A stretch of 43,082 bases of DNA from Sulfuritalea sp. GTDB taxonomy: Bacteria; Pseudomonadota; Gammaproteobacteria; Burkholderiales; Rhodocyclaceae. Under the pieces are notes generated by a model that was given only the letters and a program-made list of their open reading frames with translations, did not search any database and had not been told where the DNA came from. Where the stretch lies: assembly GCA_023229545.1 (NCBI GenBank), contig JALNZB010000028.1:1-43082 (forward strand). Reading direction: 5' to 3'. A program made the position numbers and the translations under genes. Positions 30,780 through 39,429 of this stretch are shown here, piece by piece (the first letter of the stretch is position 1; every line of letters begins with the position of its first letter).

Positions 30780-32969
30780 ATGACTTCCCTGCTCGACTCT
30801 CTCAACGCGCCGCAACTGGCGGCCGTCACGCTGCCGCCGGCGCATGCGCTGATCCTCGCCGGCGCCGGCTCGGGCAAGACCCGCGTGCTGACGACGCGCA
30901 TCGCCTGGCTGATTTCCACCGGCCAGGTCTCGCCGCCCGGTGTCCTTGCCGTGACCTTCACCAACAAGGCGGCGAAGGAAATGCAGACGCGGCTGGCCGG
31001 CATGCTGCCGATCAATGTCAAGGGCATGTGGATCGGCACTTTCCACGGCCTGTGCAACCGCCTGCTGCGCGCCCATCATCGCGATGCCGGCCTGCCGCAA
31101 CTGTTCCAGATTCTCGACTCGGCCGATCAGCAGGCGTGCGTCAAGCGCCTGCTCAAATCGCTGAATGTCGATGACGAAAAGTTTCCGCCGCGCGAGCTGT
31201 GCCACTTCATCAACGCGCAGAAGGAGCAGGGCTTGCGCGCGGCTGCGGTCGAAGCGTATGACGAATGGGCGCGCAGGCGCGTCGGACTCTACGCCGCCTA
31301 TGAAGCGCAATGCCAGCGCGAGGGCGTGGTGGATTTCGCCGAACTGCTGCTGCGCTCCTACGAGTTGCTGGAGCGCAACGAGCCATTGCGCCGCCACTAT
31401 CAGGAGCGCTTTCGGCATATTCTGGTCGACGAGTTCCAGGATACCAACAAGCTGCAATATCGCTGGTTGAAACTGCTCGCCGGCGGTGGCGCCAAGCTCT
31501 TCTGCGTCGGCGACGACGACCAGAGCATTTACGCCTTTCGCGGCGCGGATGTCGGCAACATGGCCGACTTCGAGCGCGAGTTCAAGGTCGAAAACCTGAT
31601 CCGCCTCGAACAGAACTATCGCTCGCACGGCAACATCCTCGATGCCGCCAATGCCATCATCAAGAACAATCCCTCGCGGCTCGGCAAGAACCTGTGGACC
31701 GAGGCCGGCAGCGGCGAGCCGATCCGCATCTACGAATCCTATTCCGACGGTGACGAAGCACGCTGGATCGTCGAGGAGGTCAAGGCCCTGTCGCGCGAAG
31801 GCCATGCGCGCGCCGAGATCGCCCTGCTGTATCGCAGCAACGCCCAGTCGCGGGCGCTGGAACACGCACTGTTCAATGCCGGCCTGCCCTATCGCGTGTA
31901 TGGCGGCCTGCGCTTTTTCGAGCGCGCCGAGATCAAGCATGCGCTGGCCTACCTGCGCCTGATCGCCAACACCGACGACGACACCGCCTTTGCCCGCGTG
32001 GTGAATTTCCCGACGCGCGGTATCGGTGCGCGCAGCCTGGAAAATTTGCAGGACGCGGCGAAGGCGGCCAACAGCAGCCTGCATGCGGCGATCCCGCAGG
32101 TCGCCGGCGCCGGCGGCGTCAAGCTGGCCGCGTTTGCGCAGCTGATCGTGAAGCTGCGCGAGGCAGCGCACCTGCCGCTGCCGGAACTGGTCGACCATGT
32201 CGTCGAACTCTCCGGCCTGCGCGCCCATTACCAGAACGAGAAGGAAGGCCAGGAGCGGCTGGCCAACCTCGACGAACTGATCAATGCCGCCGCGAGTTTC
32301 GTCGCCGAGGAGGGCGAGCCGAATCAGGATGGCGAAATCACCGGCGAATTCGGCAACGACCTGTCCTCGTTTTTGGCCCACGCTTCGCTCGAAGCCGGCG
32401 AGCATCAGGCCGGCGAGGGCGACGACGCGCTGCAATTGATGACCGTGCATTCGGCCAAGGGCCTGGAGTTCAACGCGGTCTTCATCAGCGGCCTGGAGGA
32501 CGGCCTGTTTCCGCACGAGAACTCGCTGTCCGAAACGCGGGACGGCAAGTCGGGCCTCGAAGAAGAGCGGCGCCTGATGTACGTCGCTGTCACCCGCGCC
32601 CGGCAGCGGCTCTACCTCAGCTTCGCGCAGACCCGCATGCTGCACGGCCAGACGCGCTACAACCTGCCTTCGCGCTTTGTCGACGAGGTTCCCGAGGAAC
32701 TGGTGAAGTGGCTGACGCCGCGTGCCGGCAAGGGTGGCTTCGCCGTCGCGTCAGCGCCGACTTCTTTCAACGGCGTTCCCCGTCGCAGCGAGTCATCCCG
32801 CAGCGGCAGCGGCTTTCATATCGGCCAGACCGTCATGCACGCCAAGTTCGGCCTCGGCGTCATCGTTAATGCCGAAGGCAGCGGCACCGATGCCCGCGTG
32901 CAAGTCAATTTCGGCGCTCCCGGCATGAAGTGGCTGGCGCTGTCGGTGGCCAGGCTGGAAGCCGCCTGA
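30780..32969 (+). CDS. uvrD: UvrD-type DNA helicase
   Basis: A 729-residue superfamily 1 3'-5' helicase acting in nucleotide-excision and mismatch repair. Seen are the Q-motif LDSLNAPQLAAVTLP, Walker A AGAGSGKT, motif II DEFQDTN, GDDDQSIYAFRGAD, QNYRSHGNILDAAN and TVHSAKGLEFNAVFISGLEDGLFPHE, then VAVTRARQRLYLSFA. The C-terminus has a small domain (GQTVMHAKFGLGVIVNAEGSG) as in UvrD/PcrA. Just before it the linker AVASAPTSFNG is encoded by a motif copy. It could be called rep or pcrA by some pipelines. Confidence 0.92.
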   Translation: MTSLLDSLNAPQLAAVTLPPAHALILAGAGSGKTRVLTTRIAWLISTGQVSPPGVLAVTFTNKAAKEMQTRLAGMLPINVKGMWIGTFHGLCNRLLRAHHRDAGLPQLFQILDSADQQACVKRLLKSLNVDDEKFPPRELCHFINAQKEQGLRAAAVEAYDEWARRRVGLYAAYEAQCQREGVVDFAELLLRSYELLERNEPLRRHYQERFRHILVDEFQDTNKLQYRWLKLLAGGGAKLFCVGDDDQSIYAFRGADVGNMADFEREFKVENLIRLEQNYRSHGNILDAANAIIKNNPSRLGKNLWTEAGSGEPIRIYESYSDGDEARWIVEEVKALSREGHARAEIALLYRSNAQSRALEHALFNAGLPYRVYGGLRFFERAEIKHALAYLRLIANTDDDTAFARVVNFPTRGIGARSLENLQDAAKAANSSLHAAIPQVAGAGGVKLAAFAQLIVKLREAAHLPLPELVDHVVELSGLRAHYQNEKEGQERLANLDELINAAASFVAEEGEPNQDGEITGEFGNDLSSFLAHASLEAGEHQAGEGDDALQLMTVHSAKGLEFNAVFISGLEDGLFPHENSLSETRDGKSGLEEERRLMYVAVTRARQRLYLSFAQTRMLHGQTRYNLPSRFVDEVPEELVKWLTPRAGKGGFAVASAPTSFNGVPRRSESSRSGSGFHIGQTVMHAKFGLGVIVNAEGSGTDARVQVNFGAPGMKWLALSVARLEAA
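32742..32765 (+). repeat. dispersed 24-bp motif, copy 9
   Basis: GCCGT, spacer CGCGTC, AGCGCCGACTTCT (one mismatch at the end). In the C-terminal linker of uvrD, sense to the gene. Confidence 0.75.
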
Positions 32970-32997
32970 AAACCCTCGACCTTGGCGGCCGGTCGCT

Positions 32998-34254
32998 TCA
33001 GGCCGGCAACAAATACCGGGTGATCATGTCCTGAAGCTTTCCTTCCACCTCGGCATCCGGGGCGCCGCTGATTTCCAGGTAGAGCGCTTCGGCGATCCGG
33101 GAAAAGGCATCCACCAGTTGCGGATCGAAGTGACTGCCGGCATCCCGCTGCAGAATGGCCATGGCTTCGGTGAACGGGAACGCCTCCTTGTACGGCCGCT
33201 TCGATGTCAGCGCATCGAACACGTCGACGATGGCGAAGATGCGCGCGATGTTCGGGATGGCCTTGCCGGCAAGCCCCTGGCGGTATCCCTTGCCGTCGAA
33301 TTTCTCGTGGTGGAACTCGACGACATCGCGCGCCTTTTGCAGCCAGTCGGATTTCTTCAGGATATCGACGCCCAGCGTGACATGGGTCTTCATGATCTCG
33401 AATTCACGCTCATCAAGACGACCGGGTTTGAGCAGAATGCTGTCGCTGATGCCGATCTTGCCCACGTCGTGGAGGAACGCGCCGGCGATCAGATCGCGAA
33501 TCTCGGTGCGCTTGAGGCCCACGGCCTCCGCCAGCTTGACGGCGTAGATCGATACCCGGTAGTTGTGGATGTTGGTGTCCGAATCGCGCTTGGCGATGGC
33601 CGAGCCGAGCACTTCCATCAGTTCGATATTGCCCCTGAGCAGATCGTGCGAGTAGCGGATCACGTCCCGGTTCAGTGACAGGATCACCGGATACAGGCAG
33701 ACGGTGGTCAGCGTTACCGCGAACAGCGCGATCATCAACGTGACGATCATTTCGCGACGGAGTCTGGCGACGGTTTCCGGATCGATCAGGAAAATACCTT
33801 CGAAATAGCCGGCGACGCCGCCCTGGATGTCCTTCAGCGGCAGGAGAACCTGCAAGACCGGTTGGCCGCCGATCAGGTATTTCTCGTAATGTCGTTCGTT
33901 GTCGGCGGGGAAACTGTGCGACTGGCGTTTCAGATCATCCTCGATGCTGGCGTGAAGCGGATTGATGGCTTCGGCCACCTTGCGCCTGTCCTTGTCATAA
34001 AGTTCGACGATGATGAAATGCTGGCGCACGAATTCTGCCGCCAGGGCGCTCAGAGCACTGCGGTCCTTGCCGGGATGATTGAGCAGGGGAAGGCTTGCAG
34101 TCGAGAATTTGCCCGACTCCTGCGCTGCCAGCTCGACAAGCTGGTCGTCGATTTTTTCGACGCCCAGATAGAACATGACGGCGCCTGTCGTGAGTGACAC
34201 GATCACCCAGGCAGCGAGCAGGCGGTTGAGAATGATGCGGTGAATTCCGGACAT
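32998..34254 (-). CDS. membrane HD-GYP protein
   Basis: A 418-residue protein with a membrane segment at residues 9-29, a periplasmic sensor region (30-165), a second membrane segment (about 170-195) and a cytoplasmic HD-GYP domain (about 205-400). The domain contains HNYRVSIYAVKLAEAVGL, GAFLHDVGKIGISDSILLKPGRL, HVTLGVDILK, VVEFHHEKFDGKGYRQGL and IFAIVDVFDALTSKRPYK. HD-GYP domains typically hydrolyse cyclic di-GMP, and here the HD pair and GYR (for GYP) are present. The GYR variant is common but does not prove activity. Convergent with uvrD. Confidence 0.85.
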   Translation of the reverse strand: MSGIHRIILNRLLAAWVIVSLTTGAVMFYLGVEKIDDQLVELAAQESGKFSTASLPLLNHPGKDRSALSALAAEFVRQHFIIVELYDKDRRKVAEAINPLHASIEDDLKRQSHSFPADNERHYEKYLIGGQPVLQVLLPLKDIQGGVAGYFEGIFLIDPETVARLRREMIVTLMIALFAVTLTTVCLYPVILSLNRDVIRYSHDLLRGNIELMEVLGSAIAKRDSDTNIHNYRVSIYAVKLAEAVGLKRTEIRDLIAGAFLHDVGKIGISDSILLKPGRLDEREFEIMKTHVTLGVDILKKSDWLQKARDVVEFHHEKFDGKGYRQGLAGKAIPNIARIFAIVDVFDALTSKRPYKEAFPFTEAMAILQRDAGSHFDPQLVDAFSRIAEALYLEISGAPDAEVEGKLQDMITRYLLPA

Positions 34255-34314
34255 GCTGTTGGTCTTGATCGGCGGCGTGAGCCGCCATCATACGCTCGGG
34301 GATTCCTGCGGGCC

Positions 34315-34893
34315 TCAGACCTTGATGGCCGCCGCCAGCCTGATCAGATCGGCGACGACCTTGTCGAGCATTTTTTGCTGGCCGGCGTCGGCCAGATTCC
34401 TGTCGGCGTCAAAGGCAATATCCGCCCGACCGAGCGCCAGTTGCGCGGGCGACACGGTGACGCCAAGATTGGTCAGCAGCAGACGCAGGTGCGGCAGGCA
34501 GCGGATGCCACCCAGCGCGCCGGGCGACGCCGCCAGCAGCCCCGCCGCCTTGCCGCCGTAGGGATCCGGCGCATTCGGCACCTTGGGCGCCGGGCGCGAA
34601 ACCCAGTCCAGGGTGTTCTTCAACAGCGGCGGAAAGAAGCCGTTGTACTCGGGCGACGCGATCAGGAAACCGTCGTGAGCGGCGAACTGCGCCTTCAACT
34701 CCAGCGCCGCCGCCGGCAGGCCTTGCGTCGCCTCAAGGTCGCCGTCATACATCGGCAGCAGGTCGGAACGCAGGTCCAGTTCGGTTACCGCCGCACCCGC
34801 CGCGCGGGCCGAGGCGACGGCGACGGTGAGCAGGCGGCGACTGAAGGATTCCCTGCGGGCGCTGCCGCAAAAGGCAAGCAGGCGAACGGACAT
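34315..34893 (-). CDS. NADPH-dependent FMN reductase family protein
   Basis: A 192-residue flavodoxin-like enzyme. The N-terminal phosphate-binding GSARRESFSRRLL and the loop ASPEYNGFFPPLLKNTLDWVSRP are typical of the FMN reductase/ChrR/YieF family, which use NAD(P)H to reduce flavin, quinones or metal ions. GGKAAGLLAASPGALGG is the second FMN-binding segment. The substrate cannot be deduced. It lies upstream of, and divergent from, an MFS transporter. Confidence 0.85.
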   Translation of the reverse strand: MSVRLLAFCGSARRESFSRRLLTVAVASARAAGAAVTELDLRSDLLPMYDGDLEATQGLPAAALELKAQFAAHDGFLIASPEYNGFFPPLLKNTLDWVSRPAPKVPNAPDPYGGKAAGLLAASPGALGGIRCLPHLRLLLTNLGVTVSPAQLALGRADIAFDADRNLADAGQQKMLDKVVADLIRLAAAIKV

Positions 34894-35048
34894 GACGGGC
34901 TCCCTGATAATTCAAAGCTGCTATTCTGCCCTCATCCGGCGGCTTTCATCGCATTGGCGAATTGAAGAGCCGCAGATCAAGCAAGAGTATCCCGGCGGCC
35001 TGATCGCCGTACCGCCCGCGCCGACTTTCCTTTTATCCTTCCCCCGTC
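34894..35048. other. intergenic region with motif copy 10
   Basis: A 155-bp divergent promoter region between the FMN reductase and the MFS gene, with no gene seen. It contains one dispersed-motif copy (35006-35029), about 20 bp before the MFS start codon. Confidence 0.5.
35006..35029 (+). repeat. dispersed 24-bp motif, copy 10 (intergenic)
   Basis: GCCGT, spacer ACCGCC, CGCGCCGACTTTC (first base differs). The only intergenic copy outside the integron. Confidence 0.75.
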
Positions 35049-36308
35049 ATGCACCAGGCTTCGATTCCAAAACCCCTCGACCCCGCCCGCGAACGCGTGC
35101 TGCTGGTAACGCTGGCCGGCATCCAGTTCGCCCACATTCTCGACTTCATGATCATGATGCCGCTGGGGCCGATCCTGATGCGCGAACTCGGCGTCGGCAC
35201 CCATGAATTCGGCTTGCTGGTCTCCGCCTATACCTTTTCCGCCGCCTTCACCGGCGTGCTGGCGGCGGTGTTCGTCGACCGCTTCGAGCGCAAGCGGATG
35301 CTGCTGACCATGTTCGCGCTATTCGCGGTGGCGACCCTGGCCTGCGGCCTGGCGCCCGGCTACGGCACCCTGCTGCTGGCGCGCGGCACGGCGGGGGCGT
35401 TCGGCGGCGTGCTGGGTTCGATGGTGCAAACCATGGTCGGCGACCTGATTCCCTTTGAACGGCGCGGTCGCGCCAGCGGCACCATCATGTCGGCATTTTC
35501 CCTGTCGACCGTGGCGGGGGTGCCGCTGTCCCTCTATCTCGCCAATCATTTCGGCTGGCGCTTCCCGTTCATTTTCATCGCCGCGCTGTCCTGCGCCTTG
35601 CTGTTGCTCGGCTGGAAGATGCTGCCGGTGCTGCGCGGGCATCTGCCGACGGCGGTCGTCTCCGAAACCGAGCGCGCGCATCCGCTGGCGGCGATGGGGG
35701 CCGTGTTGCGCGACGCCAACCATCTGCGGGCGCTGGCGTTCATGGCGCTCATCATGGTCTCCGGTTTCACCGTGATTCCCTACATCACCATCTACATCAC
35801 GGCGAACGTCGGCATCCGCCAGGAAGACATTCCGCTGATCTACCTGTTCGGCGGCTGCGCCACCTTTTTCACCTCGCGCCTGGTCGGCCGCCTGGCCGAT
35901 GCCCACGGCAAGATCCGGGTTTACCGCCTGATGGCGCTGTGCTCGATGGCGCCGCTGTTGGTGCAGACGCATCTGATGCCGGTGCCGCTGTGGTTGATGA
36001 TCGTTTGCTCGACGGTGTTTTTCATTTTCGTGCCGGGAAGAATGGTGCCGGCCATGGCGATCGTCACTTCGGCGGTGCAACCCCGCCTGCGCGGAACTTT
36101 CATGTCGATGATTGGCGCCGTGCAGCAACTGGCTGCCGGCGGCGCGTCCTACATCGGGGGAGCGATGATTGCCGCCGACGCCTCGGGGCATATCGTTGGC
36201 TACGACCGGGTCGGCTATCTGGCGATTGCCGCCACGCTCGCCGCCATGGCCTTCGTCGGGCAGATTCGGATGCATACCGGCGCAACGCCGACTGGCGCCA
36301 AGACCTGA
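35049..36308 (+). CDS. MFS transporter
   Basis: A 419-residue membrane transporter with about twelve segments. The first block PLGPILMRELGVGTHEFGLLVSAYTFSAAFTGVLAAVFVDRFERKRMLL has the MFS loop 2-3 signature (D-R-x-x-R-K). GDLIPFERRGRASGTIMSAFSLSTVAGVPLSLYLA is typical of the DHA1 (AraJ-like) group. Substrate unknown. It ends in a hairpin shared with the convergent gene. Confidence 0.88.
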   Translation: MHQASIPKPLDPARERVLLVTLAGIQFAHILDFMIMMPLGPILMRELGVGTHEFGLLVSAYTFSAAFTGVLAAVFVDRFERKRMLLTMFALFAVATLACGLAPGYGTLLLARGTAGAFGGVLGSMVQTMVGDLIPFERRGRASGTIMSAFSLSTVAGVPLSLYLANHFGWRFPFIFIAALSCALLLLGWKMLPVLRGHLPTAVVSETERAHPLAAMGAVLRDANHLRALAFMALIMVSGFTVIPYITIYITANVGIRQEDIPLIYLFGGCATFFTSRLVGRLADAHGKIRVYRLMALCSMAPLLVQTHLMPVPLWLMIVCSTVFFIFVPGRMVPAMAIVTSAVQPRLRGTFMSMIGAVQQLAAGGASYIGGAMIAADASGHIVGYDRVGYLAIAATLAAMAFVGQIRMHTGATPTGAKT

Positions 36309-36324
36309 CGCCGGGCGGCGTCAG
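36305..36324. terminator. hairpin between convergent genes
   Basis: A perfect 8-bp stem (CTGACGCC and GGCGTCAG) with loop GGGC, overlapping the stop codons of both the MFS gene and the convergent small gene. No T-run, so it could be a bidirectional terminator or RNA stabiliser. Confidence 0.5.
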
Positions 36325-36626
36325 AAGCGGTCGAGCATCTTGTCCATCTTCTTCCAGTTGTCGCCGGTATCCTTGGCGGCCTTGTCAACGACCGGGCTAT
36401 CCACTACCGGCATCTTGTCGCCATCCACTTGTCCGGCGGCGCCGGTCGTCGCGGCGGCGGCGACGCTGGGCGGCCCTTCCTGGTCCTGACGCTGGGCGTG
36501 GTCCCGCGCTTTCGATGACAGTTTTGAGGCAGCGCTTTGCTTATTGGCCTCCTCTGCCTGGCAATGGGCAAACGCGAAAAGCGACAAAGCCGCAACGCCT
36601 GCCGCGATGAACCGACTGGCTTCCAT
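36321..36626 (-). CDS. small exported hypothetical protein
   Basis: A 101-residue protein from the ATG at 36626 (MEASRFIAAGVAALSLFAFAHCQAEE); an earlier ATG at 36653 would add nine residues. The N-terminus is a signal peptide, possibly a lipoprotein (AHCQ is a weak lipobox). The rest is Ala/Lys/Gln-rich and probably disordered. It ends WKKMDKMLDRF. First of three small Ala/Gln-rich genes on the minus strand. No family recognised. Confidence 0.6.
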   Translation of the reverse strand: MEASRFIAAGVAALSLFAFAHCQAEEANKQSAASKLSSKARDHAQRQDQEGPPSVAAAATTGAAGQVDGDKMPVVDSPVVDKAAKDTGDNWKKMDKMLDRF

Positions 36627-36655
36627 CGCCCCTTTGCGTATCGCCGTTCCCACTT

Positions 36656-36886
36656 TCAGGCGGTGACGCTGATAACCTGCCCCGTCTTTTGCCCTTCGGC
36701 ATTGACGACCGGCTTTGCCTGCTCGGACTTTTGCGCCTGTTGCTGTTGCGCCGCCTGACGGGCCTTGACCGCTTCGTCGGAGGACTTGGAAGCCTCGGGC
36801 TTTCGCGCCTCGACCTGTTGCGGCTTGGGCTGTTGCACCGCTTTGGTTGCTGCGTTGGTAGACGAACTCACGGCGTTGATGGGCAT
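36656..36886 (-). CDS. small Gln/Ala-rich protein A
   Basis: A 76-residue protein, mostly low-complexity (QQPKPQQVEARKPEASKSSDEAVKARQ), ending VVNAEGQKTGQVISVTA. The end resembles that of the upstream 135-residue gene (VTNVQGQVTGTVINTTA), so the two share a C-terminal motif. No signal peptide. Function unknown. Confidence 0.55.
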   Translation of the reverse strand: MPINAVSSSTNAATKAVQQPKPQQVEARKPEASKSSDEAVKARQAAQQQQAQKSEQAKPVVNAEGQKTGQVISVTA

Positions 36887-36932
36887 GACGGTCTCCTGTT
36901 GAAGTTCTTGGGCGATTGCCCTGGCAATCGCC

Positions 36933-37340
36933 TTATGCGGTGGTGTTGATCACGGTGCCGGTGACTTGCCCCTGCACATTGGTTACCGGTGCAGCCGGTG
37001 TCTGGACCGGGGCGGGCGGCGCTGCACTTTTCTGCTTCTCCACGACCTGGGTAACCACACCCGACAGTTGGGTTTGCATCTGACCGGAGGTCTTGACCAA
37101 AGCCAAGCCCTGCCGGGCCTGTCCGGCGCTGCTTTCGGCCACATCGGCCTGTGTGGTGATAGCGCGCGCCTCCTGATCGGCTTGGCTGGCCTTCAATTGC
37201 GCACTCTGGGCCTGCGCCTGCAACGAGCGGGCGACCTGATCGGCCTGCTCGGCCTCTCTCTTGGCCTGCTGTAGCCTGAGCTGCGCCAGACCGGACTGGG
37301 CGGCCGACTGTGCGCCGGATAGGGATGAAATGGATGCCAT
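36933..37340 (-). CDS. small Gln/Ala-rich coiled-coil protein B
   Basis: A 135-residue protein. Residues 10-85 (LAQLRLQQAKREAEQADQVARSLQAQAQ and onward) form a predicted coiled coil. A Pro-rich linker (SAAPPAPVQTPAAP) follows, and the end VTNVQGQVTGTVINTTA shares the C-terminal motif of the next gene downstream on this strand. Cellular location is unclear and no signal peptide is seen. Confidence 0.6.
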   Translation of the reverse strand: MASISSLSGAQSAAQSGLAQLRLQQAKREAEQADQVARSLQAQAQSAQLKASQADQEARAITTQADVAESSAGQARQGLALVKTSGQMQTQLSGVVTQVVEKQKSAAPPAPVQTPAAPVTNVQGQVTGTVINTTA

Positions 37341-37552
37341 AAAATGCCTTCAAGCCGAAGCTCGTAAAGGGATAATAGCTCCTTCATTGCCAGGGAACAA
37401 GGTCAATTACCGGGGCCGGCCTGCTACGGCGAGTTTCACGGGACATGTCGCGCCAGCGGCGACCCGAAGGATGTGCAGAGCAAGGCGAAAGTGAGCGTGA
37501 AGTGGCCTTGAAGCCAGTTCAGCGAGTGAACTAGCCTGCGTCTGGCCGCTTT
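37341..37552. other. intergenic region, no gene seen
   Basis: No supported frame. A small hairpin (AGTTCA-GCGAG-TGAACT, around 37518-37534) lies after the EF-hand protein gene. Its stop is at 37553, so this may be a terminator for that gene, although no T-run follows. Confidence 0.35.
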
Positions 37553-39427
37553 TCAGCGCGTCCACCACGCCACAGCAATGAAAAGTATCGCGGCGATGGC
37601 CCAGTAGGTCTTCCACGGCCTTTCTTTCTCGGCATAGGGGTCGGAAAGCGCGCGTTCGGCGCCTTCGGGCAGTTGCGCCAGTTGCGTCAGCGAGGTGCCG
37701 AAGGGGATGTTGATGCGGGCGCGGGCATTCACCGCCCAGCCGTTGGCGTCGAGGATCGGGCCGAGGTTGCGGCTGCGCAGCTTGAACCAGGCCAGCACCA
37801 TGGCCGGGCCGGAGACCAGCAGCATCAGGCCGACGATCACCAGCGGCATCTGCCACCACTTGAGGCCGAGCATGCCGGTGACCACGGCGGCGGCTGCCGT
37901 GCCGATGGCGCCGACGGCGAGGCCGATGGCGGCGAAAATGCCGGCGAACTTGCCGACGTCAAATGTGGAAACTGCGGCCTGTTGCGCGGTTGGTTTCGGC
38001 GGCGGCGGAGCGGGGGCGTCGATCTTCTTGCCGACGCCGAGCGCGGTTTCGGCGAGCTTGCCTTCCACTGCCGTGGCCTTGCTCGCGGCGAACTTCTGCA
38101 ACTGCTCGCCGATGAGGCGCACCAGGCGCTTGTAAGGCGACCAGAAAGCCTGGCGCAGGCTGATCGGATGATCGACCAGCCGAGTGATGGTGGCGTTCCA
38201 GTCGCGCCCCTGGCGGTCGTAGAACACGCCGTTGCGGCCCACCATCAACTGATCGGCGTCGCCGGCGGTGAAGGCTGCGGCAATCGACAGTTTTTCGCCG
38301 CCGTCATGTCCAACTCGCACGCAGTCGCAATACACCAGGCACAGACGCGACAGTCCGGCCAGCGCCGCATGTTTGACGGCGTCATTGACCGCGACGCAGA
38401 GTTCGGCGGAACGACCGTCGAGATACAGGGTGCCGATCTGGAAGGTCGCTTTGCCCTGTTTCGTGTAGAAATCGCGGAAGGCGACGAAGTTGTTGGCCAG
38501 CGGCAGCAGGTCGCGTACATAGCGCGCCAGGCGTTCGAGATCGCGCACGGCCTCGGCTTCGACCGGCAGGCCATCAGGCTTGCCGGCCTGCCAGGCGACA
38601 TACCCGGCGAGCTGGTCCTGCACCGCCAGCCAGTCGCTTTCCGTGAGTGCGGTGCGAGCGCCGAGCAGCGGCACCACGGCGGTTTCGCGAAAGTCGGCGA
38701 TGCGCGCGGCCCAGGCTGGATTGATGCCCGAGTCGATGCCGGCGCCGAGAGGCGCCGTGGCGCCAGCGCCGACTCTTGCCAGCGGCAGGGCGGCGATGTC
38801 GCTGTGTGCGACGGACAGTGCTCCGCCGCCCAAAGATTTCAGCGCGTCATCGGAGGCGTTCAGCGCCTCGCCCGCCCGCGCGTCGAAAGCTGCCAGTCGG
38901 CAGCGGACGAAGAAATCGTCGAGCTTTTCACGGACGGCGGCGACGGCGTTGCTGGCGGCCGCGGTGGCTTCGCCCAAGGGTTTCGCCGCGCTGCCGGCAG
39001 CTTCCCACGCCGCCAGCGCGCGCGCCGTGAATTCGGCCTCGGCGGCGCTGGCGGCATAGACGGAAATCAGGTCTTGGCCCTCACCCAGCAAGCCGCGCGC
39101 GGCGGCGATCAGCGGCGCGCCGGTTTCGTCATCCTTGATCGCGGTCAGCGGCACGCCGTCGAGTTGCTGTGCCAATACGCCGGTATCGGCCAGGCGCGCC
39201 GCCGCCCAGTCGATGGCGGCCAGCAGTTCCGGGGCGCGGAGTTGGCCGTCGTTGTCGGTGTCGATCAGCGACAGCGTGCGCGCGTCGAACTCGATGCCCT
39301 TGACCGGGCAGGACAGCGCCACCCAGAGCTTCTGGTCGAGTTCCTTGAGGGCAAGCAGGTCGGCGGCGGTATCGATGCGCACCTGGTCGAAGCCGCCGGC
39401 ACGGAAAAACTTGAATGCATGCGACAT
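37553..39427 (-). CDS. large hypothetical protein with EF-hand-like loop and membrane segments
   Basis: A 624-residue protein from the ATG at 39427. Near residue 51, SLIDTDNDGQLRAPELLAAIDW contains an EF-hand-like calcium loop (DTDNDGQL). The central part is soluble and Ala-rich. There are two hydrophobic stretches near residues 493-519 (FAGIFAAIGLAVGAIGTAAAAVV) and 525-548 (LKWWQMPLVIVGLMLLVSGPAMVLAW), with a third at the C-terminus (TYWAIAAILFIAVAWW). PAPPPPKPT precedes the membrane part. No family is named with certainty. An MBL hydrolase gene lies two bases upstream on the same strand. Confidence 0.75.
   Translation of the reverse strand: MSHAFKFFRAGGFDQVRIDTAADLLALKELDQKLWVALSCPVKGIEFDARTLSLIDTDNDGQLRAPELLAAIDWAAARLADTGVLAQQLDGVPLTAIKDDETGAPLIAAARGLLGEGQDLISVYAASAAEAEFTARALAAWEAAGSAAKPLGEATAAASNAVAAVREKLDDFFVRCRLAAFDARAGEALNASDDALKSLGGGALSVAHSDIAALPLARVGAGATAPLGAGIDSGINPAWAARIADFRETAVVPLLGARTALTESDWLAVQDQLAGYVAWQAGKPDGLPVEAEAVRDLERLARYVRDLLPLANNFVAFRDFYTKQGKATFQIGTLYLDGRSAELCVAVNDAVKHAALAGLSRLCLVYCDCVRVGHDGGEKLSIAAAFTAGDADQLMVGRNGVFYDRQGRDWNATITRLVDHPISLRQAFWSPYKRLVRLIGEQLQKFAASKATAVEGKLAETALGVGKKIDAPAPPPPKPTAQQAAVSTFDVGKFAGIFAAIGLAVGAIGTAAAAVVTGMLGLKWWQMPLVIVGLMLLVSGPAMVLAWFKLRSRNLGPILDANGWAVNARARINIPFGTSLTQLAQLPEGAERALSDPYAEKERPWKTYWAIAAILFIAVAWWTR
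38754..38777 (+). repeat. dispersed 24-bp motif, copy 11
   Basis: GCCGT, spacer GGCGCC, AGCGCCGACTCTT, a full match. Inside the EF-hand protein gene, antisense, encoding RVGAGATAPLG. Confidence 0.8.
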
Positions 39428-39429
39428 GC

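Noticed and set aside
29961..32645. 894-residue open frame on the minus strand
   Set aside because: It lies antisense to the FecR/SPOR and uvrD genes, with no motif of its own. GC-driven shadow frame.
38688..38706. AAAGTCGGCGATG in the EF-hand gene as a motif copy
   Set aside because: The right block is partly matched but the spacing to the left block differs.
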